Positions 36,382 through 46,653 are shown, numbered from the stretch's first letter. The stretch is 64,000 nt of DNA from an uncultured Paracoccaceae bacterium (GCA_947503925.1 CANNFQ010000003.1:248001-312000); one strand, 5' to 3'. Program-made: numbers and translations. Notes: generated by a model not told the origin, from the letters alone.

Positions 36382-36400
36382 AGGTCAGACATACTGACCT
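36382..36400. promoter_or_regulatory. Perfect 19-bp dyad before the secreted-protein gene
   Basis: AGGTCAG and CTGACCT flank ACATA, ending just before the GGAGAG ribosome binding site of the gene at 36414. It may be an operator, or a hairpin in the 5' leader that affects translation. It follows a TATAGAT box that could be a -10. Confidence 0.45.
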
Positions 36401-36413
36401 GGAGAGCAAAGAA

Positions 36414-37085
36414 ATGATGAAGCATCTTACGATCCTCGGATTGATCGCGGCGGGTACGCCTGCCCTTGCCCAGCAAAGCTTTGCCCCGCCAGAGGGCTGC
36501 ACCGGCACATTAACCGTGCAGCAAAAGGGCTGCGTGATGGTCAATGTCTGGTCTTGCGAGGCTGACGATCGCGGAGATCAATGGATTGCCCTGATCGGGG
36601 GCGGCGGCTTGTTCAGCATCCAGAAGGTCGATGATGAGTTCCAGTGGCTGGAATCCTACAAAGTAACCGGCGAAGAGCAGTTACGCCTGCCGGCCGATGA
36701 TCCTGCATCCCTGACCGAACTATTCGCCAACCAGATCGATACCTGGGATTTCGTAATCGAAACCGAAGACGGGATCGAACGCAATGTCGGCTTTGACAGC
36801 CTAACCGGTGAAACCACAGTGATCGATGGCGAAGTGTTGCTGAATACCGAATTTCAGGGCCGCACTATGGATGGTGATGGGAATGAGATCGAAAACGGCG
36901 GCGGCCGCCAATATGTCAGCCAGACCCACCGTTTGTTCTTTTTCGGGGAGGCCTGGGATGAGGCAACCCCGGACAATATCATCGATATGTCACCGGTTGA
37001 GTTCATCTATCCCGGCGAGCCTGGCTTTTTCTCGGCCAGTCCCAAGTTTGAGTGCAACGTGAACGAAGTGGATTACCGCCCGTGA
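36414..37085 (+). CDS. Secreted protein of unknown function, paralog A (between gltD and gltB)
   Basis: The 223-residue protein starts with a signal peptide (KHLTILGLIAAGTPALA, cut before QQS). The mature part has four conserved cysteines and an end motif PVEFIYPGEPGFFSASPKFEC shared with the next gene. I do not recognise the family. Expression may be controlled by the GTCGG repeats and the dyad upstream. A periplasmic or envelope location is likely. Confidence 0.82.
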   Translation: MMKHLTILGLIAAGTPALAQQSFAPPEGCTGTLTVQQKGCVMVNVWSCEADDRGDQWIALIGGGGLFSIQKVDDEFQWLESYKVTGEEQLRLPADDPASLTELFANQIDTWDFVIETEDGIERNVGFDSLTGETTVIDGEVLLNTEFQGRTMDGDGNEIENGGGRQYVSQTHRLFFFGEAWDEATPDNIIDMSPVEFIYPGEPGFFSASPKFECNVNEVDYRP

Positions 37086-37750
37086 GATACACGCTTGCCC
37101 TGATCTGTCTTGCCCTCCCGGCCCCGGCTGCGGCGCAGTCCACATTTGAACTTCCTGCCGGTTGCGCGGCCTTTGTCACCGTCCAGTCCACCAGTTGTCA
37201 GGTGGATCATCATTTCGTTTGCGACGGTGATCCCGAAGGTCATCAGCGCCGCGTATCACTGGACGAGGAGGGTCTGACCTATGTCGGGCATATCGATAAT
37301 GAGACTCAGTGGCTGGAGAGCTCTCATATCCTCAGCGGCCATGCCGAGCGATTGGAAACCAGCCCTGCTGAACCTGCGTCATTGTCTGACCTGATCGCCA
37401 GCGGCGTCGATGATTATGACTTCCAGACCTTGTCCGACGAGATCGGCACAACCCGCTATGTTGGCCAAGACACCCTGACCGGTCGTCAGGTGGTGATTGA
37501 TGGCATCACCTTGGATGAAACCACCTATGACATCACCGCCTATAATGCCGATGGTGAAGAGCTGTGGCGGTCGAAGGGTAATGAGTTCATCAACCGCAAC
37601 TGGCGTGTCTTTATTGCAGGCACCGGCGTTACCACCATCAATGGCGAAAACTTTGAGCGCGATAATCGCCCTGTCGAATTCATCTTTCCCGGTGAACCGG
37701 GTTTCCTGAGCACCCGCCCGAAACATGGTTGCGGCATCGCCATTTCGTAA
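37082..37750 (+). CDS. Secreted protein of unknown function, paralog B
   Basis: It starts at a GTG that overlaps the TGA of paralog A (GTGA) and encodes 222 aa with a signal peptide (YTLALICLALPAPAAAQ). Alignment by eye with paralog A shows a shared FELPAGC/FAPPEGC start, QWLES, PASLSDL/PASLTEL, DTLTG/DSLTG with VVIDG/TVIDG, and PVEFIFPGEPGFLS. They arose by tandem duplication and then diverged widely. The function is unknown. Confidence 0.82.
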   Translation: MRYTLALICLALPAPAAAQSTFELPAGCAAFVTVQSTSCQVDHHFVCDGDPEGHQRRVSLDEEGLTYVGHIDNETQWLESSHILSGHAERLETSPAEPASLSDLIASGVDDYDFQTLSDEIGTTRYVGQDTLTGRQVVIDGITLDETTYDITAYNADGEELWRSKGNEFINRNWRVFIAGTGVTTINGENFERDNRPVEFIFPGEPGFLSTRPKHGCGIAIS

Positions 37751-37829
37751 TTTTGAACATTGCCGCAGCAGCGGATCATACCTAGCACGTCCCCCTTATC
37801 GGGGTGACCTCGCCAAGAAAGGAACTGAC

Positions 37830-40800
37830 ATGACCACATATGATGAGAATTGGGTCGCAGCCGAGGAAGCCAAGCGTCAGTGGATGGCAGAGAACAGCCT
37901 GTACCGGGACGCGGATGAGCATGCCTCTTGCGGTGTTGGTCTGGTGGTTGCCATTGACGGATCCCAATCCCGTGGCGTGGTCGAAAAGGGCATCAATGCG
38001 CTCAAGGCCGTTTGGCACCGCGGTGCGGTGGATGCCGATGGCAAGACCGGCGATGGGGCCGGTATCCATGTGCAGATCCCGGTTGCTTTTTTTGAGGATC
38101 AGATTCGCCGCACTGGTCATGAGCCCGGCAATGATGAACTGATCGCCGTTGGTCAGGTGTTTCTGCCCCGCACTGATTTTGGCGCGCAGGAACAGTGCCG
38201 CACGATTGTCGAAACCGAAGTTCTGCGACTGGGTCACTACATCTATGGCTGGCGTCACGTCCCGGTGAATAATGATGTGCTGGGTGAAAAGGCCAATGCC
38301 ACCCGCCCTGAAATTGAACAGATCCTGATCCGTTGTGAGAAGGATATGGACAAGGAACAGTTCGAACGCGAGCTATATATCATCCGTCGTCGTATCGAAA
38401 AGGCCGCCTCTGCTGCTGGTATTGTCGGCATGTATTTGTGTTCCCTGTCCTGCCGGTCGATCATCTACAAGGGTATGATGCTGGCCGAACAGGTGGCGGA
38501 GTTTTACCCCGACCTGATGGATGAACGCTTTACCTCTGCCTTTGCGATTTATCACCAGCGTTATTCCACCAACACATTCCCGCAATGGTCGCTGGCCCAG
38601 CCATTCCGCATGCTCGCCCATAATGGTGAGATCAACACGCTGAAGGGCAATGTGAACTGGATGAAAAGCCATGAGATCCGCATGGCATCCGGTGCATTTG
38701 GCGACATGGCCGAAGATATCAAACCGATCATCCCCTCAGGCGCATCCGATTCCAGCGCGCTGGATTCGGTATTTGAGGTGCTGGTTCGCGCCGGCCGCAA
38801 CGCCCCGATGGCCAAAACCATGATGGTCCCAGAGGCGTGGTCGCAACAAGCTGTTGAGATGCCACAGGCGTGGCAGGACATGTATGGCTATTGCAATGCC
38901 GTGATGGAGCCATGGGACGGCCCCGCCGCGTTGGCGATGACCGACGGCCGCTGGGTTTGTGGCGGGCTGGACCGCAACGGGTTGCGCCCCCTGCGCTATG
39001 TTGTCACCGGCGACGGGCTGCTGGTCGCCGGGTCAGAGGTGGGCATGGTGCCCGTCGATGAAGGTTCGGTCGTGGAAAAAGGCGCGCTTGGCCCCGGGCA
39101 GATGATTGCCGTCGATATGACCGAGGGCAAGCTGTACCACGACACCGAAATCAAGGATCAACTGGCCGCCGCCCAGCCGTTTGGCGAATGGGTCGGCAAG
39201 GTTGTGAACCTGAATGAACAGTTGATCGACATCCCCGAAGTGCCGCTGTTTGAGGGTGAGGAACTGCGCAAGCGCCAGATCGCGGCGGGCTATTCCATCG
39301 AAGAGCTGGAACAGGTACTGGCCCCCATGGCCGAGGATGGTAAGGAAATGATCGCGTCGATGGGGGATGACACCCCATCTGCCGTCCTGTCCAAGACATA
39401 CCGCCCGCTATCGCATTTCTTCCGCCAGAATTTCAGCCAAGTCACCAACCCGCCGATTGACAGCCTGCGTGAAAGCCGGGTGATGTCGCTGAAAACCCGG
39501 TTCGGAAACCTTAAGAACGTGCTGGATGAGGATTCATCACAGACCGAAATTCTGGTCCTGCAAAGCCCTTTTGTTGGCAATGCTGAATTTGATGAGATGG
39601 TCCGCGTCTTTGGCGATAGCGTTGCCTTTATCGACTGTACGTTTGAACCGGGGCGCGGCGCCTTGTCGGACGGTCTAAAACGCATTCGTGACGAAGCGGA
39701 AGATGCCGTCCGTTCCGGTGCGAGCCACCTTGTGCTGACGGATGAACATCAGTCGCCCTATCAGGTGGCGATGCCGATGATCCTGGCAACATCGGCTGTG
39801 CATTCCGGCCTGACGGCGCAGGGTTTGCGCACTTTCTGTTCAGTCAATGTTCGGTCGGCGGAGTGTATTGATCCGCATTACTTTGCCGTGCTGATTGGCT
39901 GTGGCGCCACCACGGTGAACGCCTACTTGGCGCAGGATTCCATTGCGGACCGCGTGCGTCGCGGGTTGATTGATGGCAACCTGACCGATGCGATGCGCCG
40001 TTATCGGGCCGCGATTGATGCGGGCCTTTTGAAGATCATGTCGAAGATGGGGATTTCGGTTCTGTCATCCTACCGCGGTGGTTTGAACTTTGAAGCTGTC
40101 GGCCTGTCGCGTGCAATGGTCGCAGAATATTTTCCAGGCATGCCATCCCGGATTTCGGGCATCGGTGTCAGCGGTATTCAATCAAAGCTAGAAGATGTGC
40201 ATGCCCGTGGCTGGACCACCGGTACCGATATTCTGCCGATTGGTGGTTTCTACAAATCTCGCCGCAGCGGTGAAAAACACGCTTGGGAAGCGCAGACCAT
40301 GCATATGTTGCAGGCCGCATGCACCAATGCGTCCTATGCGATGTGGCAACAGTTTTCCAAATCCATGCAATCAAACCCACCGATCCATCTGCGCGATCTG
40401 CTGGCGATCAAACCGCTGGGCAGCCCTGTCCCGATTGAAGAGGTGGAAAGCATCACCGCGATCCGCAAACGGTTTGTGACCCCCGGCATGTCGCTGGGCG
40501 CGCTGAGCCCGGAGGCGCATAAGACGCTGAACGTGGCGATGAACCGGATTGGGGCGAAGTCAGATTCAGGTGAAGGCGGTGAAGACCCCGCGCATTTTGT
40601 GCCCGAACCCAACGGCGACAACCCATCAGCCAAGATCAAACAGGTTGCATCGGGTCGTTTTGGTGTGACGGCGGAATATCTGAACGCTTGTGAGGAATTG
40701 GAGATCAAGGTCGCCCAGGGTGCCAAGCCCGGTGAGGGTGGTCAGCTGCCGGGGATGAAGGTCACCGACCTGATCGCCCGTCTGCGCCATTCGACCAAGG

Positions 40801-42362
40801 GTGTGACCCTGATTTCGCCGCCGCCGCATCACGACATCTATTCGATCGAGGATTTGGCGCAGCTGATCTATGACCTGAAACAGATCAATCCACGCTGCAA
40901 GGTGACGGTGAAACTCGTTTCCAGTTCAGGTGTTGGAACGATCGCAGCAGGCGTCGCGAAGGCCAAGGCGGATGTGATCCTGATTTCCGGCCATAATGGC
41001 GGCACAGGTGCATCACCGGGTACGTCGATCAAATATGCGGGCCTTCCATGGGAAATGGGCCTGACCGAGGCGCATCAGGTTCTGGCAATGAACAACCTGC
41101 GCGAACGTATCACATTACGCACCGATGGTGGTCTGCGCACGGGCCGTGACATTGTGATGGCTGCGATGTTGGGGGCCGAGGAATACGGGATCGGCACCGC
41201 CGCCCTGATTGCGATGGGCTGCATCATGGTCCGCCAATGCCAGTCCAACACTTGTCCCGTAGGCGTGTGTACCCAGGATGAGGCATTGCGAGAAAAGTTC
41301 ACCGGCAATGCCGAAAAGGTGGTGAACCTGATCACCTTCTACGCAACTGAAGTGCGCGAAATCCTCGCGTCTATTGGTGCGCGGTCACTGGATGATGTGA
41401 TTGGCCGTGCTGATCTGCTGACCCAGGTGTCGCGCGGCTCTGCCCATCTGGACGATCTGGATCTGAACCCGCTGCTGATCACGGTCGATGGCGCCCATAA
41501 GATCAAATATGATCGGGCCCGTCCGCGTAACCCGGTTGACGATACGCTGGACGCCCAGATCGTGCAGGACGCCGCCCGTTTCCTGAATGACGGGGAAAAG
41601 ATGCAGTTGGATTATGCAGTCCAGAACACGCTGCGTACGATCGGGACCCGGACATCCAGCCATATCGTGCAGAATTTCGGGATGCGGAACGACCTGCAGC
41701 CCGATCACCTGACGGTGAAACTGCGTGGTTCTGCCGGGCAGTCGCTGGGTGCGTTTGCCGCACCCGGGCTAAAGCTGGAAGTATCGGGCGATGCCAATGA
41801 CTATGTCGGCAAGGGCCTGTCCGGTGGTACGATTGTTGTGCGTCCGCCGATGGTCAGCCCACTTGTGGCATCTGAGAACACGATCATCGGGAACACCGTG
41901 CTTTATGGTGCGACGGATGGCTATCTGTTTGCCGCTGGCCGTGCGGGCGAACGGTTTGCCGTCCGGAACTCCGGCGCGAGGGTTGTGATCGAAGGCTGCG
42001 GCACCAATGGGTGTGAATATATGACCGGCGGCGTTGCCGTCATCCTTGGGTCCGTCGGCGCCAACTTCGGCGCTGGCATGACCGGGGGAATGGCCTATCT
42101 TTACGACCCTGATGGTACTTCTGCCCCGTTGATCAATATGGAAACGCTGGTCACCTGCCCGGTCACGGTTGATCACTGGATGACCCAGCTGGAAGAGCTG
42201 ATTGAGCGGCATCTTGCGGAAACCGGTAGCCGTCGGGCTGCGGAAATCCTGCAACACTGGGATGCGGAAAAGCACAACTTCCTGCAAATCTGTCCCAAGG
42301 AAATGCTGGTCCATCTGACGCATCCGCTTAGCGTCGAAGACGCCGCCATTCCGGCGGAATAA
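37830..42362 (+). CDS. gltB: Glutamate synthase [NADPH] large subunit
   Basis: This is a 1510-residue protein with the normal three-part build. The class II glutaminase domain is expected to begin at Cys34 (HASCGVGLV) after removal of a short propeptide. Then come a central and FMN-binding synthase domain (SGHNGGTGASPGTS) with the 3Fe-4S cysteines in CIMVRQCQSNTCPVGVC, and a C-terminal GXGXG beta-helix (GTNGCEYMTGG). AAAGGA precedes ATG 37830. It makes two glutamates from glutamine and 2-oxoglutarate. A terminator follows at once. Confidence 0.97.
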   Translation: MTTYDENWVAAEEAKRQWMAENSLYRDADEHASCGVGLVVAIDGSQSRGVVEKGINALKAVWHRGAVDADGKTGDGAGIHVQIPVAFFEDQIRRTGHEPGNDELIAVGQVFLPRTDFGAQEQCRTIVETEVLRLGHYIYGWRHVPVNNDVLGEKANATRPEIEQILIRCEKDMDKEQFERELYIIRRRIEKAASAAGIVGMYLCSLSCRSIIYKGMMLAEQVAEFYPDLMDERFTSAFAIYHQRYSTNTFPQWSLAQPFRMLAHNGEINTLKGNVNWMKSHEIRMASGAFGDMAEDIKPIIPSGASDSSALDSVFEVLVRAGRNAPMAKTMMVPEAWSQQAVEMPQAWQDMYGYCNAVMEPWDGPAALAMTDGRWVCGGLDRNGLRPLRYVVTGDGLLVAGSEVGMVPVDEGSVVEKGALGPGQMIAVDMTEGKLYHDTEIKDQLAAAQPFGEWVGKVVNLNEQLIDIPEVPLFEGEELRKRQIAAGYSIEELEQVLAPMAEDGKEMIASMGDDTPSAVLSKTYRPLSHFFRQNFSQVTNPPIDSLRESRVMSLKTRFGNLKNVLDEDSSQTEILVLQSPFVGNAEFDEMVRVFGDSVAFIDCTFEPGRGALSDGLKRIRDEAEDAVRSGASHLVLTDEHQSPYQVAMPMILATSAVHSGLTAQGLRTFCSVNVRSAECIDPHYFAVLIGCGATTVNAYLAQDSIADRVRRGLIDGNLTDAMRRYRAAIDAGLLKIMSKMGISVLSSYRGGLNFEAVGLSRAMVAEYFPGMPSRISGIGVSGIQSKLEDVHARGWTTGTDILPIGGFYKSRRSGEKHAWEAQTMHMLQAACTNASYAMWQQFSKSMQSNPPIHLRDLLAIKPLGSPVPIEEVESITAIRKRFVTPGMSLGALSPEAHKTLNVAMNRIGAKSDSGEGGEDPAHFVPEPNGDNPSAKIKQVASGRFGVTAEYLNACEELEIKVAQGAKPGEGGQLPGMKVTDLIARLRHSTKGVTLISPPPHHDIYSIEDLAQLIYDLKQINPRCKVTVKLVSSSGVGTIAAGVAKAKADVILISGHNGGTGASPGTSIKYAGLPWEMGLTEAHQVLAMNNLRERITLRTDGGLRTGRDIVMAAMLGAEEYGIGTAALIAMGCIMVRQCQSNTCPVGVCTQDEALREKFTGNAEKVVNLITFYATEVREILASIGARSLDDVIGRADLLTQVSRGSAHLDDLDLNPLLITVDGAHKIKYDRARPRNPVDDTLDAQIVQDAARFLNDGEKMQLDYAVQNTLRTIGTRTSSHIVQNFGMRNDLQPDHLTVKLRGSAGQSLGAFAAPGLKLEVSGDANDYVGKGLSGGTIVVRPPMVSPLVASENTIIGNTVLYGATDGYLFAAGRAGERFAVRNSGARVVIEGCGTNGCEYMTGGVAVILGSVGANFGAGMTGGMAYLYDPDGTSAPLINMETLVTCPVTVDHWMTQLEELIERHLAETGSRRAAEILQHWDAEKHNFLQICPKEMLVHLTHPLSVEDAAIPAE

Positions 42363-42366
42363 GCTC

Positions 42367-42393
42367 AAACCCCGCCATCACGGCGGGGTTTTT
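42367..42393 (+). terminator. Rho-independent terminator of gltB
   Basis: CCCCGCC and GGCGGGG pair around ATCAC and are followed by five T, starting eight bases after the gltB stop. Confidence 0.92.
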
Positions 42394-42517
42394 CGTTGCG
42401 TGGCACAATGACATCGTGGGGAAACTTGGTGGTTCTTTCCCTCTAATACTCTGCACTCACGCTTGGCATGTCCTTTCACATTGCGGCAATCCCGCATGTA
42501 TCTGAAAGGACGACCCA

Positions 42518-43363
42518 ATGAAAAAAACTTCATTCATCATGACGGCAGCTGCTGCCACCTGCATTCTGGCAGGCGCGTCAGCCCAGGCCCAAAGCACAGC
42601 CTTTGACAATCAGGACGCGGCAAGCGACGCGGTTGAAGACCTAGAAGAGCAGATCCGCGATGACCGCGACCGTGATCTGGAACGGTTTGGCAACAGCGGA
42701 CGGCGGATCGGTTCCTACGGTTCTGTTTCGGCCCGTGCGACCGCAACCAGCGACGATGACAATGATGATGTCGATCTGGGCGTTGGACTGCGTTTTGGCA
42801 ATTATGATGGGGTGAACGGCTATGACCTGTCGCTAAGCTATAACTTCGGCAAATCCGACGACGAAGAAACCAAGAACAACCTGTTGGCCGGCTTCGACTA
42901 TCGCCGGGATCTGTCGGGCAACCTGTTTGCCTTTGGCAAGGCGGATGTCGCCTATGATGGACTGGCCGACGAAGCTGGTGATTACGAATCCGACATCTTT
43001 GTCGGCGCCGGTATTGGTTACCGCATCTTCAACGAAAAGGACCGTCAGTGGTCGGTGCAGGCTGGCCCGGGCTACCGCGTGGCGGATGTTGTTGGCGAGG
43101 ATGAGGTGAGCGAAGCCGCTGTCAGCGTCTCATCAAACTATTTCCAGTCGCTGAGCGAAACCAGCTATGTCACCAATGACACGGATATCATCGCGTCAGA
43201 GGAAAGCATGCTGGTAAATAACGAACTGGCGCTCAGCGTGTCGATGACCAATGCACTGGCCCTGCGCACAAGCCTGACGACGGCGTTTAACGACGCCACC
43301 GATGACGGTTTCGGTGACGCCCGGAACACATTGGGCGTGTCGGTGGTATACAACTTCCAGTAA
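42518..43363 (+). CDS. DUF481-type outer membrane beta-barrel protein
   Basis: The 281-residue protein has a signal peptide (FIMTAAAATCILAGASAQAQ), an acidic coiled section (residues about 35-60) and then a series of alternating-pattern strands ending in Phe-Gln (VSVVYNFQ). This is typical of DUF481/YdiY-like barrels. It has its own terminator and stands as a single gene. The role is unknown. Confidence 0.82.
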   Translation: MKKTSFIMTAAAATCILAGASAQAQSTAFDNQDAASDAVEDLEEQIRDDRDRDLERFGNSGRRIGSYGSVSARATATSDDDNDDVDLGVGLRFGNYDGVNGYDLSLSYNFGKSDDEETKNNLLAGFDYRRDLSGNLFAFGKADVAYDGLADEAGDYESDIFVGAGIGYRIFNEKDRQWSVQAGPGYRVADVVGEDEVSEAAVSVSSNYFQSLSETSYVTNDTDIIASEESMLVNNELALSVSMTNALALRTSLTTAFNDATDDGFGDARNTLGVSVVYNFQ

Positions 43364-43384
43364 ACCCACTGCCATGTATCAAGG

Positions 43385-43415
43385 AAAGGGCGCGCCATTC
43401 CCCGCGCCCTTTTTT
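43385..43415 (+). terminator. Rho-independent terminator after the DUF481 gene
   Basis: GGGCGCG and CGCGCCC (43388-43394, 43403-43409) pair and are followed by six T; upstream A residues extend the stem. Confidence 0.92.
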
Positions 43416-43500
43416 GTACCTTGTGTCCAGAATCCTCACTGTCGCGCGATTTCGGCGAAGCTTCTTGACCCCGTACCTGCCGCCATGGCTTATGGGGCCG

Positions 43501-44271
43501 ATGGCAGAGCGGAAGACAGCATCAAAGAAACCGGCGAAAAAGCCGGGCAGAAAAGCAGCGCCCAAGACGGGCCGATCCAGAAAGAAGCAGCCGGGCTTGA
43601 TTCAAAGGGCATGGCGTTTTCTCTGGCGGTGGGTCTGGCGGGTGGGCTTTGTCGCACTTGGCTTTGTCCTGCTGACGACGCTATTTTATGCGCTGATCAA
43701 CCCGCCCACGACCCCCTACATGTTTTCCGAAGGTCGCCGGTTGGGCGGGGTGCAACAGGAATGGGTCCCGATGAACGAGATTGCCCCAGTTATGGCCCGG
43801 TCTGCCGTTGCGGCAGAGGATGCCAATTTCTGTCTGCATTGGGGGCTGGACGTGAAGGCCATTCGGGCGGCGGTTGATCGCGGACGCGGGGGTGCATCGA
43901 CCATTTCGCAGCAGGTGATCAAGAATGTCTATCTGTGGCATGGCCGCAGTTGGTCACGCAAAGCAATCGAGGCGCTGTGGACCCCCCTGTCAGAGGCCGT
44001 CTGGACCAAGCGCCGCATCCTGGAATTGTACCTGAACGTGGCCGAATTTGATGAAGGCGTGTTTGGCGTGCAGGCCGCTGCCCGGCATTACTTTGGCGTT
44101 GATGCGGCGGATCTTAGCGCCTTGCAGGCCGCCCGATTGGCCGCGATCCTGCCGGCCCCCAAGAACCGATCGGCAGCGAACCCATCGCAGTTCACCCGGA
44201 ACCGGACGCGGCAGATTATTTCGGGTGCCGAAACGATCAGGGCAGATGGCCGCGCGGATTGCTTTCAATAG
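43501..44271 (+). CDS. mtgA: Monofunctional peptidoglycan glycosyltransferase MtgA
   Basis: A 256-residue product with a lysine-rich cytoplasmic tail, one membrane anchor (about 45-65) and a GT51 domain. The domain has the catalytic Glu in SAVAAEDANFCLHWG and the following GASTISQQVIKN and KRRILELYLNVAEF motifs. It polymerises lipid II glycan strands. The start at 43501 is preferred; ATG 43492 is also possible, and an earlier start at 43414 would overlap the terminator. Confidence 0.92.
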   Translation: MAERKTASKKPAKKPGRKAAPKTGRSRKKQPGLIQRAWRFLWRWVWRVGFVALGFVLLTTLFYALINPPTTPYMFSEGRRLGGVQQEWVPMNEIAPVMARSAVAAEDANFCLHWGLDVKAIRAAVDRGRGGASTISQQVIKNVYLWHGRSWSRKAIEALWTPLSEAVWTKRRILELYLNVAEFDEGVFGVQAAARHYFGVDAADLSALQAARLAAILPAPKNRSAANPSQFTRNRTRQIISGAETIRADGRADCFQ

Positions 44272-44326
44272 GCGTGCATTGATGTAACGCAATGTGCGAC
44301 GCTGGGCGGTGCATTACCCTGCGCCC

Positions 44327-44857
44327 ATGTCCCTACTGATCCTTCTTTATTCTCGTACCGGCAATAACCGTGTCTTGGCTGATCTGATCGCCGAAAAGAC
44401 GCATGCCGATATTGCCGAAATTCACCCCGTCGGCTGGTACCCCATGTTGCGCGTCATCTGGCAGATGGCCACGGGTCGCCGCCCGCGCGTCCGCGCGCTG
44501 CAACACGACCCGGATGCCTATGACCGGGTTCTGTTGATTGCACCGATTTGGGATATGCATGTTGCCTTTCCGATGACAGAGGCGCTGCGCGCCAATAAAG
44601 CCGGGATCGGAAGCTATGATTTTGTCACCTTCTGCGGTTACATCCGCGATGGTCAGCCTGATGCCGCGCGTCAGGAACTGACAGGGGCTGTTGGCCATCC
44701 CCCACGGCACCAGATGGAACTGCATGTCGGTGATCTGGTATCGGAGGATCAGCGCGAGGACCCCCGCAAAGTGTCTGCAAAACGGGTCACGCGATCCGAT
44801 CTGGATCACTTTACTGCGCAAATCGCACTGGTCATCGGCTGGTATGATCCTGCCTGA
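44327..44857 (+). CDS. Flavodoxin family protein
   Basis: The 176-residue protein has a flavodoxin-like FMN site at the N terminus (LLYSRTGNNRVLADLI) and a second loop PIWDMHVAFPMTEAL. It fits single-domain flavodoxin/NAD(P)H quinone-reductase relatives. It stands between mtgA and a GST gene; the electron partner is unknown. Confidence 0.82.
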   Translation: MSLLILLYSRTGNNRVLADLIAEKTHADIAEIHPVGWYPMLRVIWQMATGRRPRVRALQHDPDAYDRVLLIAPIWDMHVAFPMTEALRANKAGIGSYDFVTFCGYIRDGQPDAARQELTGAVGHPPRHQMELHVGDLVSEDQREDPRKVSAKRVTRSDLDHFTAQIALVIGWYDPA

Positions 44858-44937
44858 ACGGCGCGCAAACGCCCTTGCCCCATTGATCCGGGCGTCCCCT
44901 TGCGGCATGACAGGGGAAACAATGTGGCGAGCTGTTG

Positions 44938-45603
44938 ATGAATACCCTGTACCATTATCCCCTGTCCCCGTTTTCCCGCAAGGTCCGCCTGTGTATGGCC
45001 GAAAAGAAGATCGAGGTGGGGTTGGTCGAAGAACGCTATTGGGAACAGGATGCCGATTTCCTGCGCCGTAATCCCGCAGGTCAGGTTCCAGTGCTGAAGA
45101 TGGACGGTCGGACCATGGCCGACAGCACCGCGATTTGCGAATTTCTGGAAGAAACCCACCCAACCCCGGCCTTGCTGCCCAAAGACCCGCATGCAAGGTT
45201 TGAGGCGCGCCGGGTCGTGGGATGGTTCGATGACAAATTTTACCGCGAAGTGACCGCAAAACTGACCGGTGAACGGGTGTTTCGCAAGGTCATGGGCACC
45301 GGTTATCCCGACAGTACCAATGTGAAGGCCGGGGCAAAGGCGATCAAATATCACCTGGATTACATGGCCTATCTGCTGGAGGACCGCCGCTGGCTGGCGG
45401 GCAACGACATGACCCTGGCGGATTTTGCGGCTGCCGCACAGCTATCCTGTCTGGATTATACCAGCGATGTCGATTGGCATCGTCACGAGGTGGTCAAGGA
45501 TTGGTATGCCAAGATCAAATCCCGCCCTGCCTTTCGGTCGCTTCTGGCGGATGAAGTGCCGGGGTTTCAGCCATCCACCCAATATGCCGATCTGGATTTC
45601 TAG
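44938..45603 (+). CDS. Glutathione S-transferase family protein
   Basis: The 221-residue cytoplasmic protein has an N-terminal thioredoxin-like domain (LYHYPLSPFSRKVRLCM, cis-Pro in GQVPVLKMDG, ADSTAICEFLEE) and an all-helical C-terminal half (ADFAAAAQLSCLDY). ATG 44938 is chosen over a TTG one codon earlier. It ends 3 bp before queG, with which it is probably co-transcribed. Confidence 0.9.
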   Translation: MNTLYHYPLSPFSRKVRLCMAEKKIEVGLVEERYWEQDADFLRRNPAGQVPVLKMDGRTMADSTAICEFLEETHPTPALLPKDPHARFEARRVVGWFDDKFYREVTAKLTGERVFRKVMGTGYPDSTNVKAGAKAIKYHLDYMAYLLEDRRWLAGNDMTLADFAAAAQLSCLDYTSDVDWHRHEVVKDWYAKIKSRPAFRSLLADEVPGFQPSTQYADLDF

Positions 45604-45606
45604 ACC

Positions 45607-46653
45607 ATGGGCCTGAAGGCTGATCTGACGGCCTTCGCGACCGAGGCAGGGTTTGCAAAACTGGGTATTTGCCGCCCCGACGCGGTGCCGCAGATAGCGG
45701 AACGTCTGGCGACGTTTGTTGATGCAGGCATGCATGGGCAGATGGGTTGGATGGCAGAGCGGATGCATTGGCGCGGTGATCCGGCTGCGCTGTGGCCGGA
45801 CGCCCGTTCGGTGGTGATGCTGGCGGAGCCATACACGCCCGATCATGATCCGCTGGACGTGTTGGACCGCCCGGACCGCGCGGCTATCAGCGTTTATGCC
45901 CAGAACCGCGACTATCATGACATTGTAAAAAAGCGGCTGAAACGCGTGGGCCGCTGGCTGATCGAACAGGTGCCCGGCGCCCAAATAAAAGTGTTCGTCG
46001 ATACCGCCCCGGTGATGGAAAAACCATTGGCAGAGGCGGCGGGCCTTGGCTGGCAGGGAAAACATACAAATTTGCTGGGGCGCGATCTGGGGTCATGGTT
46101 CTTTCTGGGGGCGATTTTTACAACCGTTGATCTGCCCCCGGATGCGGCAGAGGTCAGCCATTGCGGCAGCTGCACCGCCTGTCTGGACATCTGTCCGACC
46201 GATGCTTTTCCCGCCCCTTACCGGCTGGATGCTCGGCGTTGCATTTCCTATCTGACCATCGAACATAAGGGCCCGGTTGATCCTGAACTGCGCGCCCGCA
46301 TGGGCAACCGCATCTACGGCTGTGATGATTGTCTGGCCGTTTGCCCGTGGAACAAATTTGCATCCACCGCCCGCGATGCCCGCTATGCCGCGCGGGATGA
46401 TCTGCTGGCTCCGCCGCTGGCTGAGCTCGCAGGATTGGATGATGCGGCGTTTCGCGCCCGGTTTTCCGGGTCACCGATCAAGCGGATCGGGCGTGACCGG
46501 TTTGTGCGCAATGTCGCCTATGCGATTGGCAATTCGGGTGATCCGGCGCTGGGGGATGTGCTTTCACCTTTGCTTGATGATGTTGATCCGGCAGTGGCCG
46601 ATGCTGCCCGCTGGGCTATCTTGCGGTTAAAGGAGGTGCAGCATGATCCGTAA
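45607..46653 (+). CDS. queG: Epoxyqueuosine reductase QueG
   Basis: A 348-residue enzyme with a B12-binding N-terminal part and two 4Fe-4S cysteine clusters ([16 protein letters not shown] and [12 protein letters not shown]). A C-terminal HEAT-like region follows. It carries out the last step of queuosine synthesis in tRNA, reducing epoxyqueuosine. It shares 11 bp with the next gene. Confidence 0.95.
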   Translation: MGLKADLTAFATEAGFAKLGICRPDAVPQIAERLATFVDAGMHGQMGWMAERMHWRGDPAALWPDARSVVMLAEPYTPDHDPLDVLDRPDRAAISVYAQNRDYHDIVKKRLKRVGRWLIEQVPGAQIKVFVDTAPVMEKPLAEAAGLGWQGKHTNLLGRDLGSWFFLGAIFTTVDLPPDAAEVSHCGSCTACLDICPTDAFPAPYRLDARRCISYLTIEHKGPVDPELRARMGNRIYGCDDCLAVCPWNKFASTARDARYAARDDLLAPPLAELAGLDDAAFRARFSGSPIKRIGRDRFVRNVAYAIGNSGDPALGDVLSPLLDDVDPAVADAARWAILRLKEVQHDP

